This document shows positions 8,596-19,629 of a stretch of 64,000 bases of DNA, one piece after another. A program made the translations under genes and the position numbers. Each line of letters begins with the position of its first letter. Position 1 is the first letter of the stretch. The notes below the pieces were generated by a model that had not been told where the DNA came from, did not search any database, and was given only the letters and a program-made list of their open reading frames with translations. The stretch comes from Zopfochytrium polystomum (taxonomy: Eukaryota; Chytridiomycota; Chytridiomycetes; Chytridiales; Chytridiaceae), in NCBI GenBank assembly GCA_025765615.1, contig JAIVFJ010000001.1, positions 496,001 to 560,000 of the forward strand. Reading direction: 5' to 3'.

Positions 8596-10634
8596 GTGGG
8601 CGAGGCCACTTGCCACCGCTTTACCTCCTGGACCTGCGGTAGTTTAATTGGTATGGGAAGGTTTGTGTGGAAATATCGGTGGAGAAGGGAAGAGGGGATT
8701 AAAAGCTTGTTGTTAGTTGATTTGGCTTCATAGCGCTTCTGCTTCAGTCTCAGCCAGCCGCTGACTTTCTGTCGATTTATTTGCTTTTTAAAATGTACGT
8801 GCTATGAGTTGTCTCAACAGAACGAAAACATTATATCCTCACTCGTGACTCGAGGAGAAAGTTCAATAAGTAGTGATGATCTGCCGAACCAAAAATACTC
8901 TCAAACTGCATAATTCAAGGATATCTCAGCTGTTCGGCTTGTTGTTAATCCGAGAAACACTTCATAATGTCTGAACATATTATAATGAGGACAAAGTAAG
9001 TTGTTAATACTCCGAAAAAACTTTGGGATTATTACAAAAAAATTCTGCATGATAAACGTATCCTCCAGCATGCAACAGGATCATCACTATGCGCAACACA
9101 ATGTTGTCCAACCTAAACTCTTTTGTCGGCATGTTCACTGGCAAGACGCTGAAAGAATTCAACAGCTTAGACACACCACTACAACTTGCATGAGCATGTT
9201 TTTCCTGGCCTTGTCTGCAGCGATGCTAAGCTTCACTAGGATAGTTGATGGTACTGGAAAGCACCTCCCATGAAGGTCACTGTCCCCTGTGTTAAGCAGA
9301 ACTGACTGGTTAGCAGCAAGAGGCACAAGACGGACCTGAACCTATTGTGACTGTCAGTTATCGTTCTCACGATGCCCATGGGAGAGCGAGCCACTGCCAA
9401 TGCAGACCTGGGGGCTGGCTTGCGCTGATGACAAATACTCCGAGTATTAAGTGGAACGGAAACCTGGTGTCAACAGTTTTCCTCCTCCTCTGCTCAAGCA
9501 GACAATATAGGAGAGGTTTTTACCCTGTGCCAGTCACACTTGCCTAGCAACTATTATAGCGTGCACATCATCATTATGTATCAATTATTCATAACAGAGT
9601 TTTTTCTCTTTCTCTCCAAGTTGGGGAGAAGGACCACCCACAACACAAATCTCCACATCATTCACTCCTTCCACTCACTCACTCAGAGTAGACTGTTTAC
9701 AGTGATCACACCAGTAGCAGGGACTATCCCCACAACGAGGGGAGCAAGAGCGGTTTAGGTTGTTGTGGGTTGTTATGAATCACCCTCTGGAAACCTCTGG
9801 AACCTTCTAGAACATTCCTTCATGGAACCTTGTGGAACCTTCTGGAACCTTCTTTGCTTTCCTGACTTGTCTTGTTGTCAATGGTATCATTGGTATCATT
9901 GTATTACTAATTGCTCTTTCTGGACCTTTCTTTGAGTCTTGACAAGGAAGACTCTCAAAAGGTCTAAAATGGGGATGGGGGACCTGTCCCATCCCTCAAG
10001 TGAATTATTGTTTCCAATACAATCATCACTCTTCTCAGTTCCTTGTCTGCCTTGTCCTGTCCTGCCCTGTTCCTGACATGGGTCAGCCATATTTCAAGAA
10101 AAATCGGTTACAAGTGCACGGAGCTAAATTTCTCATTTGTTTCTTCAACGATTAGTTGCATCAAAAACAAAGGGGGTGCCACGAAGTATTGACGTAGCTG
10201 CTCCTTTTGCACAGTTTCCTTTCGCTTTCTTTTTTTTTCAGATGTGTGAAAAAAAGGGCTTGAACCGACACCATTTTTTCAAATTTTGTTCAACTGAATG
10301 AGACTTCTGTCACCCCACTCTACCATAGCATGTCCATAGCATGCCGCAGATAGCATGCTGACCAGTGCAGGGTAAAGTTAGGTTGGTCATCAAAAACCAG
10401 GTTGAACCACAATCATAACATTATTCTGAGCGGGGAAAATACTCCTATGCTGTGGTGATGATCATAGTGAGAGTTTATTACGGTAGGTAATCAGGGAGTT
10501 TCAGAGTATTGAATACGACAAGAGGAAGAACAAAAGTTCGAAGTGTTGTGTGGAGAACAGGGAATTGTTCGAATAGATTGATGAAAGCTGTCGGAGATTA
10601 TACGAAACAAAGAAAAACCGAGGACAACAGAAAA
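8596..10634. other. Two-kilobase gene-poor, AT-rich stretch
   Basis: No ORF with family resemblance or splice pattern on either strand. AT content is clearly higher than in the flanking genes. Contents: a 10-base periodic heat-shock-element-like array (9785-9856), three CATAGCATG-like 9-mers around 10325-10362, and homopolymer runs. A non-coding transcript is possible. Confidence 0.6.
9785..9856. promoter_or_regulatory. Heat-shock-element-like array
   Basis: A 10-base-period array of TCTGGAACCT-like units. It includes a perfect alternating run GAAnnTTCnnGAAnnTTC at 9800-9817 and three further GAACC/TTC units to 9850. This is the canonical binding pattern for trimeric HSF1. No annotated start lies within 700 bases, so its target is unclear; it may equally be a simple tandem repeat. 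Confidence 0.5.
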
Positions 10635-12281
10635 CTAAAAAGCCCAAACAGCGAATGCGATTATGGTGGCTACGATGGCTGTGAGGGAACTGACTTTGGA
10701 GGACGCTGATGAGGCCGAAGTGATTGGCTTCCTTCCTTTACCAACGGCGAACCCGACCTGCTTCTTTCCATAGTCGAACACGGTGTAGAACCTCTTCAAA
10801 AAGGTATTGCCGAGCAGCAGCGCATCGGCTTTTGTCGGCTGGAAACCAAGGATGCAAACCGACTGGCCGTTAGACTGCCCAAGGTTCACGACGTACTCGT
10901 CGGCCGTGATGGTCAGGTTCACCGACCCAAAGAAAAACGACAGCGCCGGCGCGTTAGAAGGGGGCGTGCACGAGACCTGGTAGAGGACTACGCCGCTGCT
11001 GACAGGGACTGGCGAGCTTCCCGGGTACGCCGAGAGTGCGTTGTACGCGGCCTGAGGAAGCAAAGCGAGGGATGTGCCGGTGTCCATAATGGCAATGGTC
11101 GACGCCGTGAAGGTCACGGGTGAGCCGTTGCCAACTTTGAAGGACGAGGCGGAGACGGCCCAGGCTCCAGAGGCGGTGACGTTCGCGATGGACGTGGCAA
11201 CAGGAAGCCAAATGGGGGTGGCCGTAGGGTCCGAAAAGAGCTGGTCGTTGTACCCGCCAAATGTCATAGTGGCGGACTGGTCGCCCGGCGCAACGTAGTA
11301 GCCAAACTGAGGATTCGTGACGACGCCGGAGTTGATCATAGACGTGATGACCGGCTGGTTGTAGTGAGTTTTTGTGGAGTCGATGGGAAAGCTGAGACCC
11401 AGGATTCCATCTATCGCATTTGCAGATTGACTCGATGCGGGTGTGTAACTCTGAACAAGAGTGAACTCGGCCTGCTTGAGCGCAAAGCTGCCAACTGTCA
11501 CTGTATCGAACGCATTGGTGCCGATGGTCTCCGTGCCGTCAACATCTGCCAACTAAAATAAGTACGACACAAATATCGAGTTCAATAATGTAGTTAAGTC
11601 ACTTTACATTTGTCATCGGTGCTGACGTTTCCTTTCTGGAAGGTGCTACTGAGTGTGGGATCAAAGACACGTGGAGCAGTTGAGCAATACTAAGAAATGA
11701 TGCGCACAAGGATTAAAGTCTGGGGCAGCAATTAATCCGAAATTTGGGTCTCTTACGATGCTGGTACATTGGCTTGACAAAACCCAGAGATCGGGAGAAC
11801 CTAAAATCACATCGCGGGCCAGCGACTTAGTAAGACGGATGAGAAAACAGTGGCTTTGCCGAACCTGTATCGAAAACAACTTTGAAGTTTTGCGGCGGGT
11901 GTGCCGATGCCGACCGTGCCCGAGAACTGTCAACAAAATAAGAATGTCGACCCCCAACAAGCAGGCCATGACGCCGCACCCACCTCGTTGACAATCTTCG
12001 GGAGGGGCGTCCCAGTGATGTCCGAACCAGAGGCATCCAGTCGGTTCTTGCTCGCCTCAATCCGGTCGAGCAGAGCGGCGTAAGGGTGGCCGTCTCCGGA
12101 CGCGGCGGTGAGGTTGACGCTGCGCAGTCGGGGGTGGGCGGTTCGGTCAGGATGAAGTCGGAGGGAAGAGAAGCAAAGCTCCCTTCCGAACTTACGTCAC
12201 CGGTTCGGGAGCCGGGGCTGCAAGTGCGGCCGTTGTGGCAGCAGCGCTGGAGAGAGCAACAAGGATCGAGCTGAGTCGCAT
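10635..12281 (-). CDS. Pepsin-like aspartic protease 1 (A1, probable GPI anchor)
   Basis: Secreted endopeptidase of family A1. Exons on the minus strand: 12281-12196 (signal peptide MRLSSILVALSSAAATTAAL), 12119-11984 (propeptide, with DASGSDITG), 11936-11865, 11800-11757, 11689-11608, 11545-10635. First catalytic site FDTGSPDLWVLSS is split by a phase-1 intron in the Gly codon; the second is AIMDTGTSLALLP. The flap-side cysteine pair is QCTSIYC. The C-terminus is Ser-rich then hydrophobic (VATIIAFAVWAF), as in yapsin-type GPI proteases. In exon 3 a run AAAA (near 11893-11896) must lose one A to read ANFKVVFDTG; otherwise the frame breaks just before the active site. Four more members lie at 39.8, 42.2, 52.5 and 54.9 kb. 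Confidence 0.88.
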
Positions 12282-12927
12282 CTTGTTTTTTCTTTTCTTT
12301 TCTTTTCTTTCCTTTTTTGAACTTTGCCCATCTGTTTTTTATACTGTGTCTTTGTTGAGCGCATTGATTGAGAAGAGGCAAAAAAAATTGTGAAAGATTT
12401 TGAATTCCGCACTGCCCAGTCTTTTCTTTTGGGCTTTGACTGCAATCTCAAAATATGGGCAAGGGAAAGAAGACACCGCCCGCAGCTTGTTTTTGTTTTT
12501 GTTTTGATGTCCGTTCTGTGCGAATGAATGGCCGACAGTGGAAACCGCCCCTTTAAAGAAATTCCCAAAACTCGGATTCTTCGGGCGGTGGGTGAAAATT
12601 AGCCAAAAAATTCCGCGTCAATCACAAGGAGTCCCGATCCTTGTCACCGCCAGCCAATGACTGCGCAGAAACTTCGGAGGTTAATCAGAGCTCTGCGTAT
12701 CCAGTGAAAAACGAATAGCGGATGCTTTTTTGTGGATGTTCTTTCCTGCTGCGTCTAACTGCTGCTCGTCCAGTGAAGGAGAAATCAAAAGTACTCGGTC
12801 TATAATTTCCTATATTCTTAGGGAGGTGTCCAGCGGAAGGAAGGCTGCAAGTGTGCAGTGATCCCAAAAATAAAATTACGGATGAATAAGAGACTCAAAC
12901 ACTGAGCAAGAGGAGCGCGGATTGTGT
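12282..12927. other. Upstream region of protease 1
   Basis: No gene seen. A (TTTTC)n tract lies at about 12288-12315, 7 bases upstream of the protease start codon, probably in its 5' UTR or promoter. Confidence 0.5.
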
Positions 12928-14768
12928 TCACAGAGTCTGAGCACCAGAAAAATTGCCGACCACGTCCTTGTCCAGAAACTGCCTCAGTAGGCGGGTGAAC
13001 GACGAGTTGATGTTGCGAACATAGTCGGGCGTGATTGTGTGGATGCGGTCCAGGATCTTGTGGTTCCACGCGTGATATGCGTATTGGTACGCATTATCGA
13101 AAATGTATTCGTCGGCATCATGGACAAACTAAATGTCGCGAGAAAAAGAGTTAGCTCTCACTTCGACTTTGTTTTGAAGCTTCGCTCCGAAAAACGGCAT
13201 GAAATCATTGCTGACATACATCGACATGGTTCTTCAAGCACGAGTGGATAGAACCAGCTGACTCTTGGAAGTACGCAAAGATCCTTTGGCCGCTCCTTTG
13301 CGAGGCGCCGCGGAAGCAACACAGAGTGCTCATTCCACTTGTTTTTGTCAAACGTACGGTATCCATCGTACCAGGCGGCGACAAAGGGAGAGTGTGGTGC
13401 CGACATGATGATGGCGTTGCAAAGCCCGTACTCGTCCTCTTTTGCAAGAACCGTCGAGTGGTGGAGAAGCGGGTCGAGGGATCTGTACACAAAAACGTCC
13501 GAGTCCAAATAAATACCGCCTGCACGGCCATTGGGCATCGCCATTAGTAAGAGTCCAATCCGGAGCGAGAATATGAGACAAAGGCAGTTTTGGTGAGGCG
13601 AGTGCAGATCTACTCACCATATTTTAGCAATGCTCGCAACCTCACAACATCTGCCTGATGCGCTACATCCACGATCTCATTGCCAAAAATACTGGTGGGA
13701 ACTTCATCGACTTCGACCAGTTCGACCAATTTTTTCGCCTTTTCCCACCAGAAGCCAGTCGGCTGGTACTTGTAGTGAAGCAATATTCTGTCTGGCTTGA
13801 TGGAGTCATGGGCCATCTTAATCGACATGTAGTGGAAGAAGAGGAAAGGGAGGCCGCCAAAGTCGTACTTGAGTCCAAATACGAAGTGAACGATTTTCGG
13901 AATGCGGTACGCGGTAGGATTGATGCTTGTACGCGGAAGACTGCAAGTGTCGGCGAGGCGCAAATCCGAAAAGTCCAAATGCTCCTGCGGCAATAGGTGC
14001 GTCAGTGAAGACAGAACGGTAGGGAACTGCAAAGACCATTTGGTAGTGATTGTAGATACTCTGGTTTCCGGAGCACTCATTTCCGCCTGTATAAGGGTGC
14101 GGGTCAGCGATCAATCACTGGAACCAACCACAACACCTACCCCAGTTCCTGGAGCCCAACGGAACCCAGCGGGCTGCGTCCCCGGAAACCCACCACCTCG
14201 ACTCTTTTGGCGTACACGTAGTCGGTTCTCCCCTTGCAGCAGCCGCTCTCATCCTTTCAGGGCTGCAGACCCGCTCTGGACCGTCCACTTTCAAGCCGCG
14301 GTCACAGTTCCACAGGCTTTGTCGGATGGCAGGAGGAATGTGGTGGCGAGAGATCCACAGAGACAGCGCTGAAATCGGGGTCCACAACCACGAAACGTGG
14401 GTCTTGTTCGCCTCGAGCAGGTAGTGATTGTTGTTGTCGATCACCCGGTAGCGGGAATACTGTGGCACGGGCACAGAGGGCGATCTGGCCACGATTAGCA
14501 AGTATCCAGTCGCGACGAAGGAGGACAGTGTAAGAATGAGGAAGAAGAAGCGGCGTGATCGGAACACGGCGGGAAGCATGTATAGGAATGATCGGAGGCC
14601 GCGCGAAGGGGGGATGCGGGGAAACGGAGTCGGTGACGAGGATCGGGTTGTTCCTTGGTGAGGGGTGGAAGACGAGGACGACGACGAGGCCATGGGCAGC
14701 ACCGAGGAGGACATTTTGTGTCTTTGCTGACAAGGCATGACACGAGTTGCAAGGCGACCACCACGCAC
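12928..14768 (-). CDS. Type II membrane glycosyltransferase, GT32-like (DXD)
   Basis: Golgi-type sugar transferase of the Gly_transf_sug/OCH1-like group. A Ser-rich cytosolic N-terminus is followed by a single membrane segment (FFFLILTLSSFVATGYLLIV, about residues 75-95). The catalytic region starts at RIPKIVHFVFGL and contains LLKYGGIYLDSDVFV, where DSD is the DXD metal/nucleotide-sugar site; that motif is restored by splicing 13614 to 13533. Later segments NAIIMSAPHSPFVAAWYDG and HVD|FVHDADEYIFDNAYQY fit the family. Final exon 13130-12928. Two frame breaks remain: between the stem exon (about 14130-14030) and RIPKIVHF, and in VLKNHVD near 13235, where removing one base restores the frame. 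The lumenal stem has a cysteine segment (GGNECSGNQSIYN). Substrate not predictable. Confidence 0.8.
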
Positions 14769-15318
14769 ATGGTCATCGAAACATTAGCCTCCCAGCTGCG
14801 ATCCAGCAGAAGTTTCCACCGATAGCGCGATCGTAATGGTCTGAACCGTGGCTACCCCGCAAATAGCGGCTGCGAGCCAAAGGCGTGTGCTACTGCGCAG
14901 CGCTATCCCGCTATCCTGGGCCGTAGAATAGATTCGATTGGCGATGGAAAGTTTCACACTGACGTGGGAGTCAATCTGCACGGTGATTCAGCCCATCAGT
15001 GGAGATAGCGTGGTTCAGGTTATGAAGATGAAAGCAAACGCTCATTATGAACTGTCTTCTTACCAATTTACGCAAGGCGCATCTATTTCTAAACATTCCC
15101 GTTGCCTTTTCTCTTCCTCTCTTGACAGGCTATGTAATTCTGAACGGCATGGAAGGGTTTTCCAGCAGATGAATCGGCGGCAGAAAATGCAGCCTCATTG
15201 TATCGTACATGAAGTTTTACACTTTTTACGTTAAGTCACAATAGGAGCGGTGGACGCGATCCGTTTTCGTGTATTTTACTGAAGATTCCACGTGATATTC
15301 CCTTCGCGGCTATCAAAC
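14769..15318. other. Divergent intergenic region
   Basis: Separates the minus-strand glycosyltransferase from a plus-strand gene; presumably holds both promoters. No specific motif recognised. Confidence 0.5.
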
Positions 15319-16897
15319 ATGCTCGAGCTAACCAGCTCGACTTACCCAATGCCGCTGGAGATCCTCGTAAGCCCGTTGCGCTCTTTCGCTTGAAAATTGC
15401 CCGGCTGATATCTGCACTTTGATACACCGGCTACCCCTGGGTCGAGCCAAAGGACAGAGCCTGGAGGGACGGCACCGGTGGCCGACTTGCCACCTTTCGA
15501 CCGCCTCGTGCAGGCTCTCGCAGTCACGGCGGCGAGATCACCCGCAAATCCTACCGCGCCGGTTCCTCTTCGCTGCCAGGAACTCGAAGCGCGCCTAGGC
15601 CCGGTCTGCGGTTTAGACGGCGTCGGAAACCACCGACGGCAGCACCGACTGTTCGACGCTACTGGATGGGGCGGCGCCACAGAGCTGTCTTTCCTGTAAG
15701 ACAGCCGGCCTCAAACCACTGGCGACGCCGTTCTACCCACAGGTTGCGGGGCAGGAACAACCGGCGGTCGACGCGCAGCACCCAACCTCTTCACCCCCAC
15801 AGCTACAGCGTCTTCGTGTGGGAGTTCATGCTTGACCTTCTGTGTTGTTGGACATCGTTCAGAAAGACTTGCCACGAGATCAATAGAGAAAAAGTCAAAC
15901 AACAAATCCCGCGACTGCTCGCGATCACGTCCCCGCTCCCGCGGTGCTTGCAGAAGCACGCACGCTTCGGCAGGCTTCGTTCTGCCTTCTCTTTTTGGTT
16001 TCCTAAAGGTCTGTCTTTCACACAACGAGGCTCTTCAATTTTCGTGACATACAACCCATTTGAAATGAAATTCCGCAGGGATGTCCGTCCTGGGTGACCT
16101 ATTCGGACGGAACCACTCGGGAGGCGCCCATTCCCTATTCCATCCACCACAACGTCACCGCCCCATCCGTGCAAGTCACCTTGCGCGGTTACACGGCATA
16201 TGTAAGGTTTATGTTCAAGTCGGTCGTCCCGACCGATCGATAATCTGAAGCTTCCGTGCTGTTCCTCCCGAAAAATTCAGACGCTTCCTCCTGCAGGCAT
16301 TTTCGACGTGTACGCCACGTGGATGGAGTGTGAATGGGTCGTTCAAGCTGTTTGACTCTCGCAATGCTAGAGGGCCATACGGCATATTGGCCAGTCTTGT
16401 TAGATGTGGAAGGCAACAGAATAATATTTTGGAAATTGAAATTTTTGATTCGCTCCAATAAGTTTCTCCGACTCAGCGCCGTGTAACAGATAGGAGATCT
16501 CTCTAATTCCGACAAACTACGCAACTTTTGCGTTGTTATGGTCGGCTGGATAGTGTTCCAGAGACAAACACCTATTTGACAACGGGCGCTCCGCTTGCCT
16601 TTCGTGTTGATGGCAAGTTTGCCAACAAGCAGCAAGCCCCATCCCAACGTCTTCAATTCGCTGCCGTGTTCCACTGCCAGCATCGGACCCAGACTGGCAC
16701 TGCGCAGACAGTTTCGGTCATTCGAATCCACGCGATTAAGTTTCGAGAGACTTTCGAAGCACTGGAATCGGTGAGTCGAGGGCCCCGCTCAATGCAACCC
16801 TTGCTTAACCTCTGAAAGCAATTTCTAGGCTGCAAGTCGGCAGACGGTGGAACTTCGCATTTGGAGAATGAACAAGTTGATATGGCATTTTACATGA
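15319..16897 (+). CDS. Unassigned multi-exon gene
   Basis: I do not recognise the family. Support is from splice signals and coding-like segments: ATG at 15319 with donor at 15367; a segment to a GTAAGAC donor near 15697; a segment WVTYSDGTTREAPIPYSI...VQVTLRGYTAY before a GTAAGG donor at 16202; GWSVNGSFKLFDSRNARGP (16320-16380); then APLAFRVDGKFANKQQ to ESV (16575-16775), donor GTGAGTC; and a last exon from GCTGCAAG to the TGA at 16895-16897. Short beta-rich pieces (VQVTLRGY, LAFRVDGKF) recall an arrestin-like fold, but this is weak. The exact chain cannot be joined without a break. It converges on the transporter gene that ends at 17056. Confidence 0.35.
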
Positions 16898-17055
16898 GGG
16901 GGGCACCGCCAGAAGCGCACTTTCTCTCGGCCAAATGAGTCCCGTCTATAGTCCTTTCGCACATCCTCCCTCGCCCCCTCCAACTCTCGCAACCCAACCG
17001 CAACAAACTCGCGGGGGTCACCAACACCCGTCCCACGCCATTAAGAAAGCGCGCA

Positions 17056-18617
17056 TCAATGGAACGCCATCATCATGACGACGCCGGCGACCATGACGAC
17101 GACTCCAACGACCTTTTGCGCCGTGATCCTCCGCACGGGCAGGCCGACCCAGCCAAAGTGGTCGATGACGACGGCGGCGACGACCTGCGTCGCGATGACT
17201 GTGCCGAGCAGGTTCGCGGTGCCGAGCGTGTTGGAGAAGAAGGTGATGGTGAGGACGTAGACGAAGCCAAGGACCCCGGAGAAGTAGGCGTACCATTTGG
17301 TTTCTGGTTGTTGGGTTTTTTGATTTAGGGGGTGAGGCGGTGGGGTGAAGAAAAAAAATGGGAGTGGGATGGTTTGCTGACCTCGAAGGACGCGGCGGTA
17401 GTCGGTGGGCTCGCGCAGCTGCTCAAAGATGAAGATGGGTATGCACAGGAGGAGGGAGGACCCGAGCGAGAAGAGGACTGCAAAACCGCGGCCGTATGGG
17501 GTGCGTCCGAGGGTGCTGTTGCATGCAGCTGCACGGTTATTACATTTATTTCGCCGAAAAGAGCAATTTAGAAGTTGCACAAGATGTGAATGCATGTTCA
17601 CTTACTATACCTTGAAGGGAAAGACCCGCTCCAGCGATGGCGGGAAAGACGACGGCGAGGTTCTGCCACCCCTTGAGCTGCTGCTCGTGCGGCGGCGGTC
17701 GCGGCGGTGGAATTGCAGAAACTTCGGCTTGTGCATTTTCGCAAGCCCGGTGGACGTCTTTGGCGGCTTTGTCAGATGAAAGCTCCTCCACGGCGGCAGC
17801 GTTGTTTGGCCCGACGTCCTTGTGATCGTCGCTCTCCAGTGCCAGCGTCGGGCTCGACGCTCCCGCCGACGCAGTCGTAGTCGCTTCGCTCGACCGCCGC
17901 GCGGCGTCCGAGTCGCTGTCTGCTGCCGCTGTTGCCGTCGTCGACGTAGTGGACGAACCAAAGGCCGTAGCCGCTTTCGACGTCGTCGGGGCGTCGGCAG
18001 TCGCCCATCTGTCGTCGTCCTCGACGACGACAGCGTTATCGTCGCTGTGACCCGCATCTGCGTCCTTCCCGCCCTGCTCTCCTTGACGACGATGCGCTTC
18101 CAGGTCCTTTGCTGCGTCCCCCGACTTCCGCCGCCCCACGATCGCACCACCCAACCCAACAAACGGCACATTCACGACGACGCATCCGACAAGCACGAGC
18201 GCCAGTCCAACGAGCCTCCCGGGGGTGGGGTCTCTCTTTTCGATGCCGGCGCCGCCGATCGAGTCCAGCAGCACGGCGGTCGCGAGCTGGAACAGCACGC
18301 AGACGAGAAAGAAGCGGGTCGCGCCCAGCACGGCGACAAAGGTCGCGAGCGAAAAGACGTAGACGAGGCCCGAGCGCGCCGCCGATGTAGGCGTACCAGG
18401 GCGCGGCGGCGGCGCCGAGGGACGGCGAGAGGTCCGTGTGCGCGCCGCGCGTCATGGCGAGGAAGAGTATCAGGCCGCAGGAGGACGAGGCGCAGAAGGT
18501 TGCGAGGGTCGCAAAGGCACGGCCGCCGGTGCGCCGGAGGTTGGCGGAGCAGCCGCCTTGGATGGTGACGAAGACGCCGGATATGATGGGGAAAATGATG
18601 GTTGCGTCGATGGCCAT
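17056..18617 (-). CDS. Fused two-domain YdcZ-type DMT transporter
   Basis: Membrane protein of the drug/metabolite transporter superfamily, with two tandem YdcZ-like (DMT_YdcZ) halves of about five helices. Half 1: IISGVFVTIQGGCSANLRR, then WYAYIGGALG and LFQLATAVLLDSIGGAGI. Half 2: LSLQAACNSTLGRTPYGRG, then KWYAYFSGVLGFVYVLTITF and VVAAVVIDHFGWVGLPV, ending VVVMVAGVVMMMAFH. Exons: 18617-17611, 17528-17382, 17303-17056. Between the halves is an unusually long hydrophilic Ser/Ala/Asp-rich loop (about 150 residues) that should be cytosolic. In half 1 a GGG at about 18385 must lose one G to join GGALG to LVYVFSLATFV. Substrate unknown. Bacterial relatives are single-domain, so a fungal fusion is likely. 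Confidence 0.8.
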
Positions 18618-19629
18618 CGTTTCTTTGATTCGCTCCCAAGGTTGGTTGTTGCCAAGTGTTGCAGATGCAGTTGCTGCTTGTGCTTGTTTGCGTAGGAGGG
18701 GGGGGGCCGAAGAAGGGGGGTTTTCGTTCCGGCACCGACGGTGACGCCCCGAGGCCGGCTGGTGCCGAGTGCCGGATGAGAGAGAAACGAAAGGTAAGGA
18801 AAGGGGCAGGCGATGATGAGTAGGAGCAGTCTTCGATGTGGAAGAGGGCTGGGCGGGCGAGATTTTCGTGTGCGGTGGGCGGGCGGGCGGGCAGGGAAAC
18901 AAGAGGGAGAGAAGGAGAGAAGAGGCTCAAAGAATGCAAACGAAATCGAAGAGCACAAAGAAAAACGAAAGAAAGAAGAAAAAAAAAAAAAAAGAAAAGA
19001 AAAAGGGGCCATCGTCCGAGAAAGCCGCTGAAAGGGACGGAGACAGGCACCGACAGATTCAGAGAAAAAAGGAAGAGAGACAGTCAGTCGAAGAAGAGGC
19101 AAGACAGACAGACTGGCCGAGCGCAATGATCAAACCGAAAAGAGCCGATATATTCTCGATTTCAAATCACGAACGGATCGGGAGAAAAATTCAGCACGCC
19201 ACCCGAAAATGAGCTCCCTTCGCGTGTTGCATGCGCACGTTTTTTGTAAATCATGGACGATCTCCCTCCAAGATGCTTCAATTCATAATCAGTAGTGTGT
19301 CGAGCAGCACCGCTCCGGCTTGCTGTTAATTTGATGTCCGTTTCGGGCCTTCCCTCATCCAACTGAGAAGCTAAAAAAAAAAAAAAAAAAAAAATTGTTG
19401 GAGAACTCCGCCGGCGCCGCGAGCCGGGTTCTCAAAGATGAATAACATTGAAGCCACAACGACGCACAAAGAATAAGAGTGGGTACTGGTGCGTGCGGGA
19501 AAGGGTGGAAAGGGTTGGGGATGTTGATGATCATTATAAGAATTTGCCAATGCCTAAACCTCGTGCTCTTGGCATGAGGTACATGCTGGTGAACAGAAAA
19601 GGACAGCACACTCTCACACTCATAAAATT
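18618..19629. other. Intergenic region with purine-rich tract
   Basis: The plus strand is strikingly A/G-rich from about 18890 to 19110 and has an A22 run at 19373-19394. Presumably promoter and 5' UTR of the transporter and the 3' region of the F-box gene. ORFs here are low-complexity (Lys/Arg/Glu or Ser/Phe rich). Confidence 0.5.
19373..19394. repeat. A22 homopolymer
   Basis: Uninterrupted A run on the plus strand, 236 bases 3' of the F-box gene stop. Confidence 0.9.

Noticed and set aside
9779..9860. Telomere-like or satellite repeat
   Set aside because: Unit is not telomeric and the array has only about seven imperfect copies; the heat-shock-element reading fits better.
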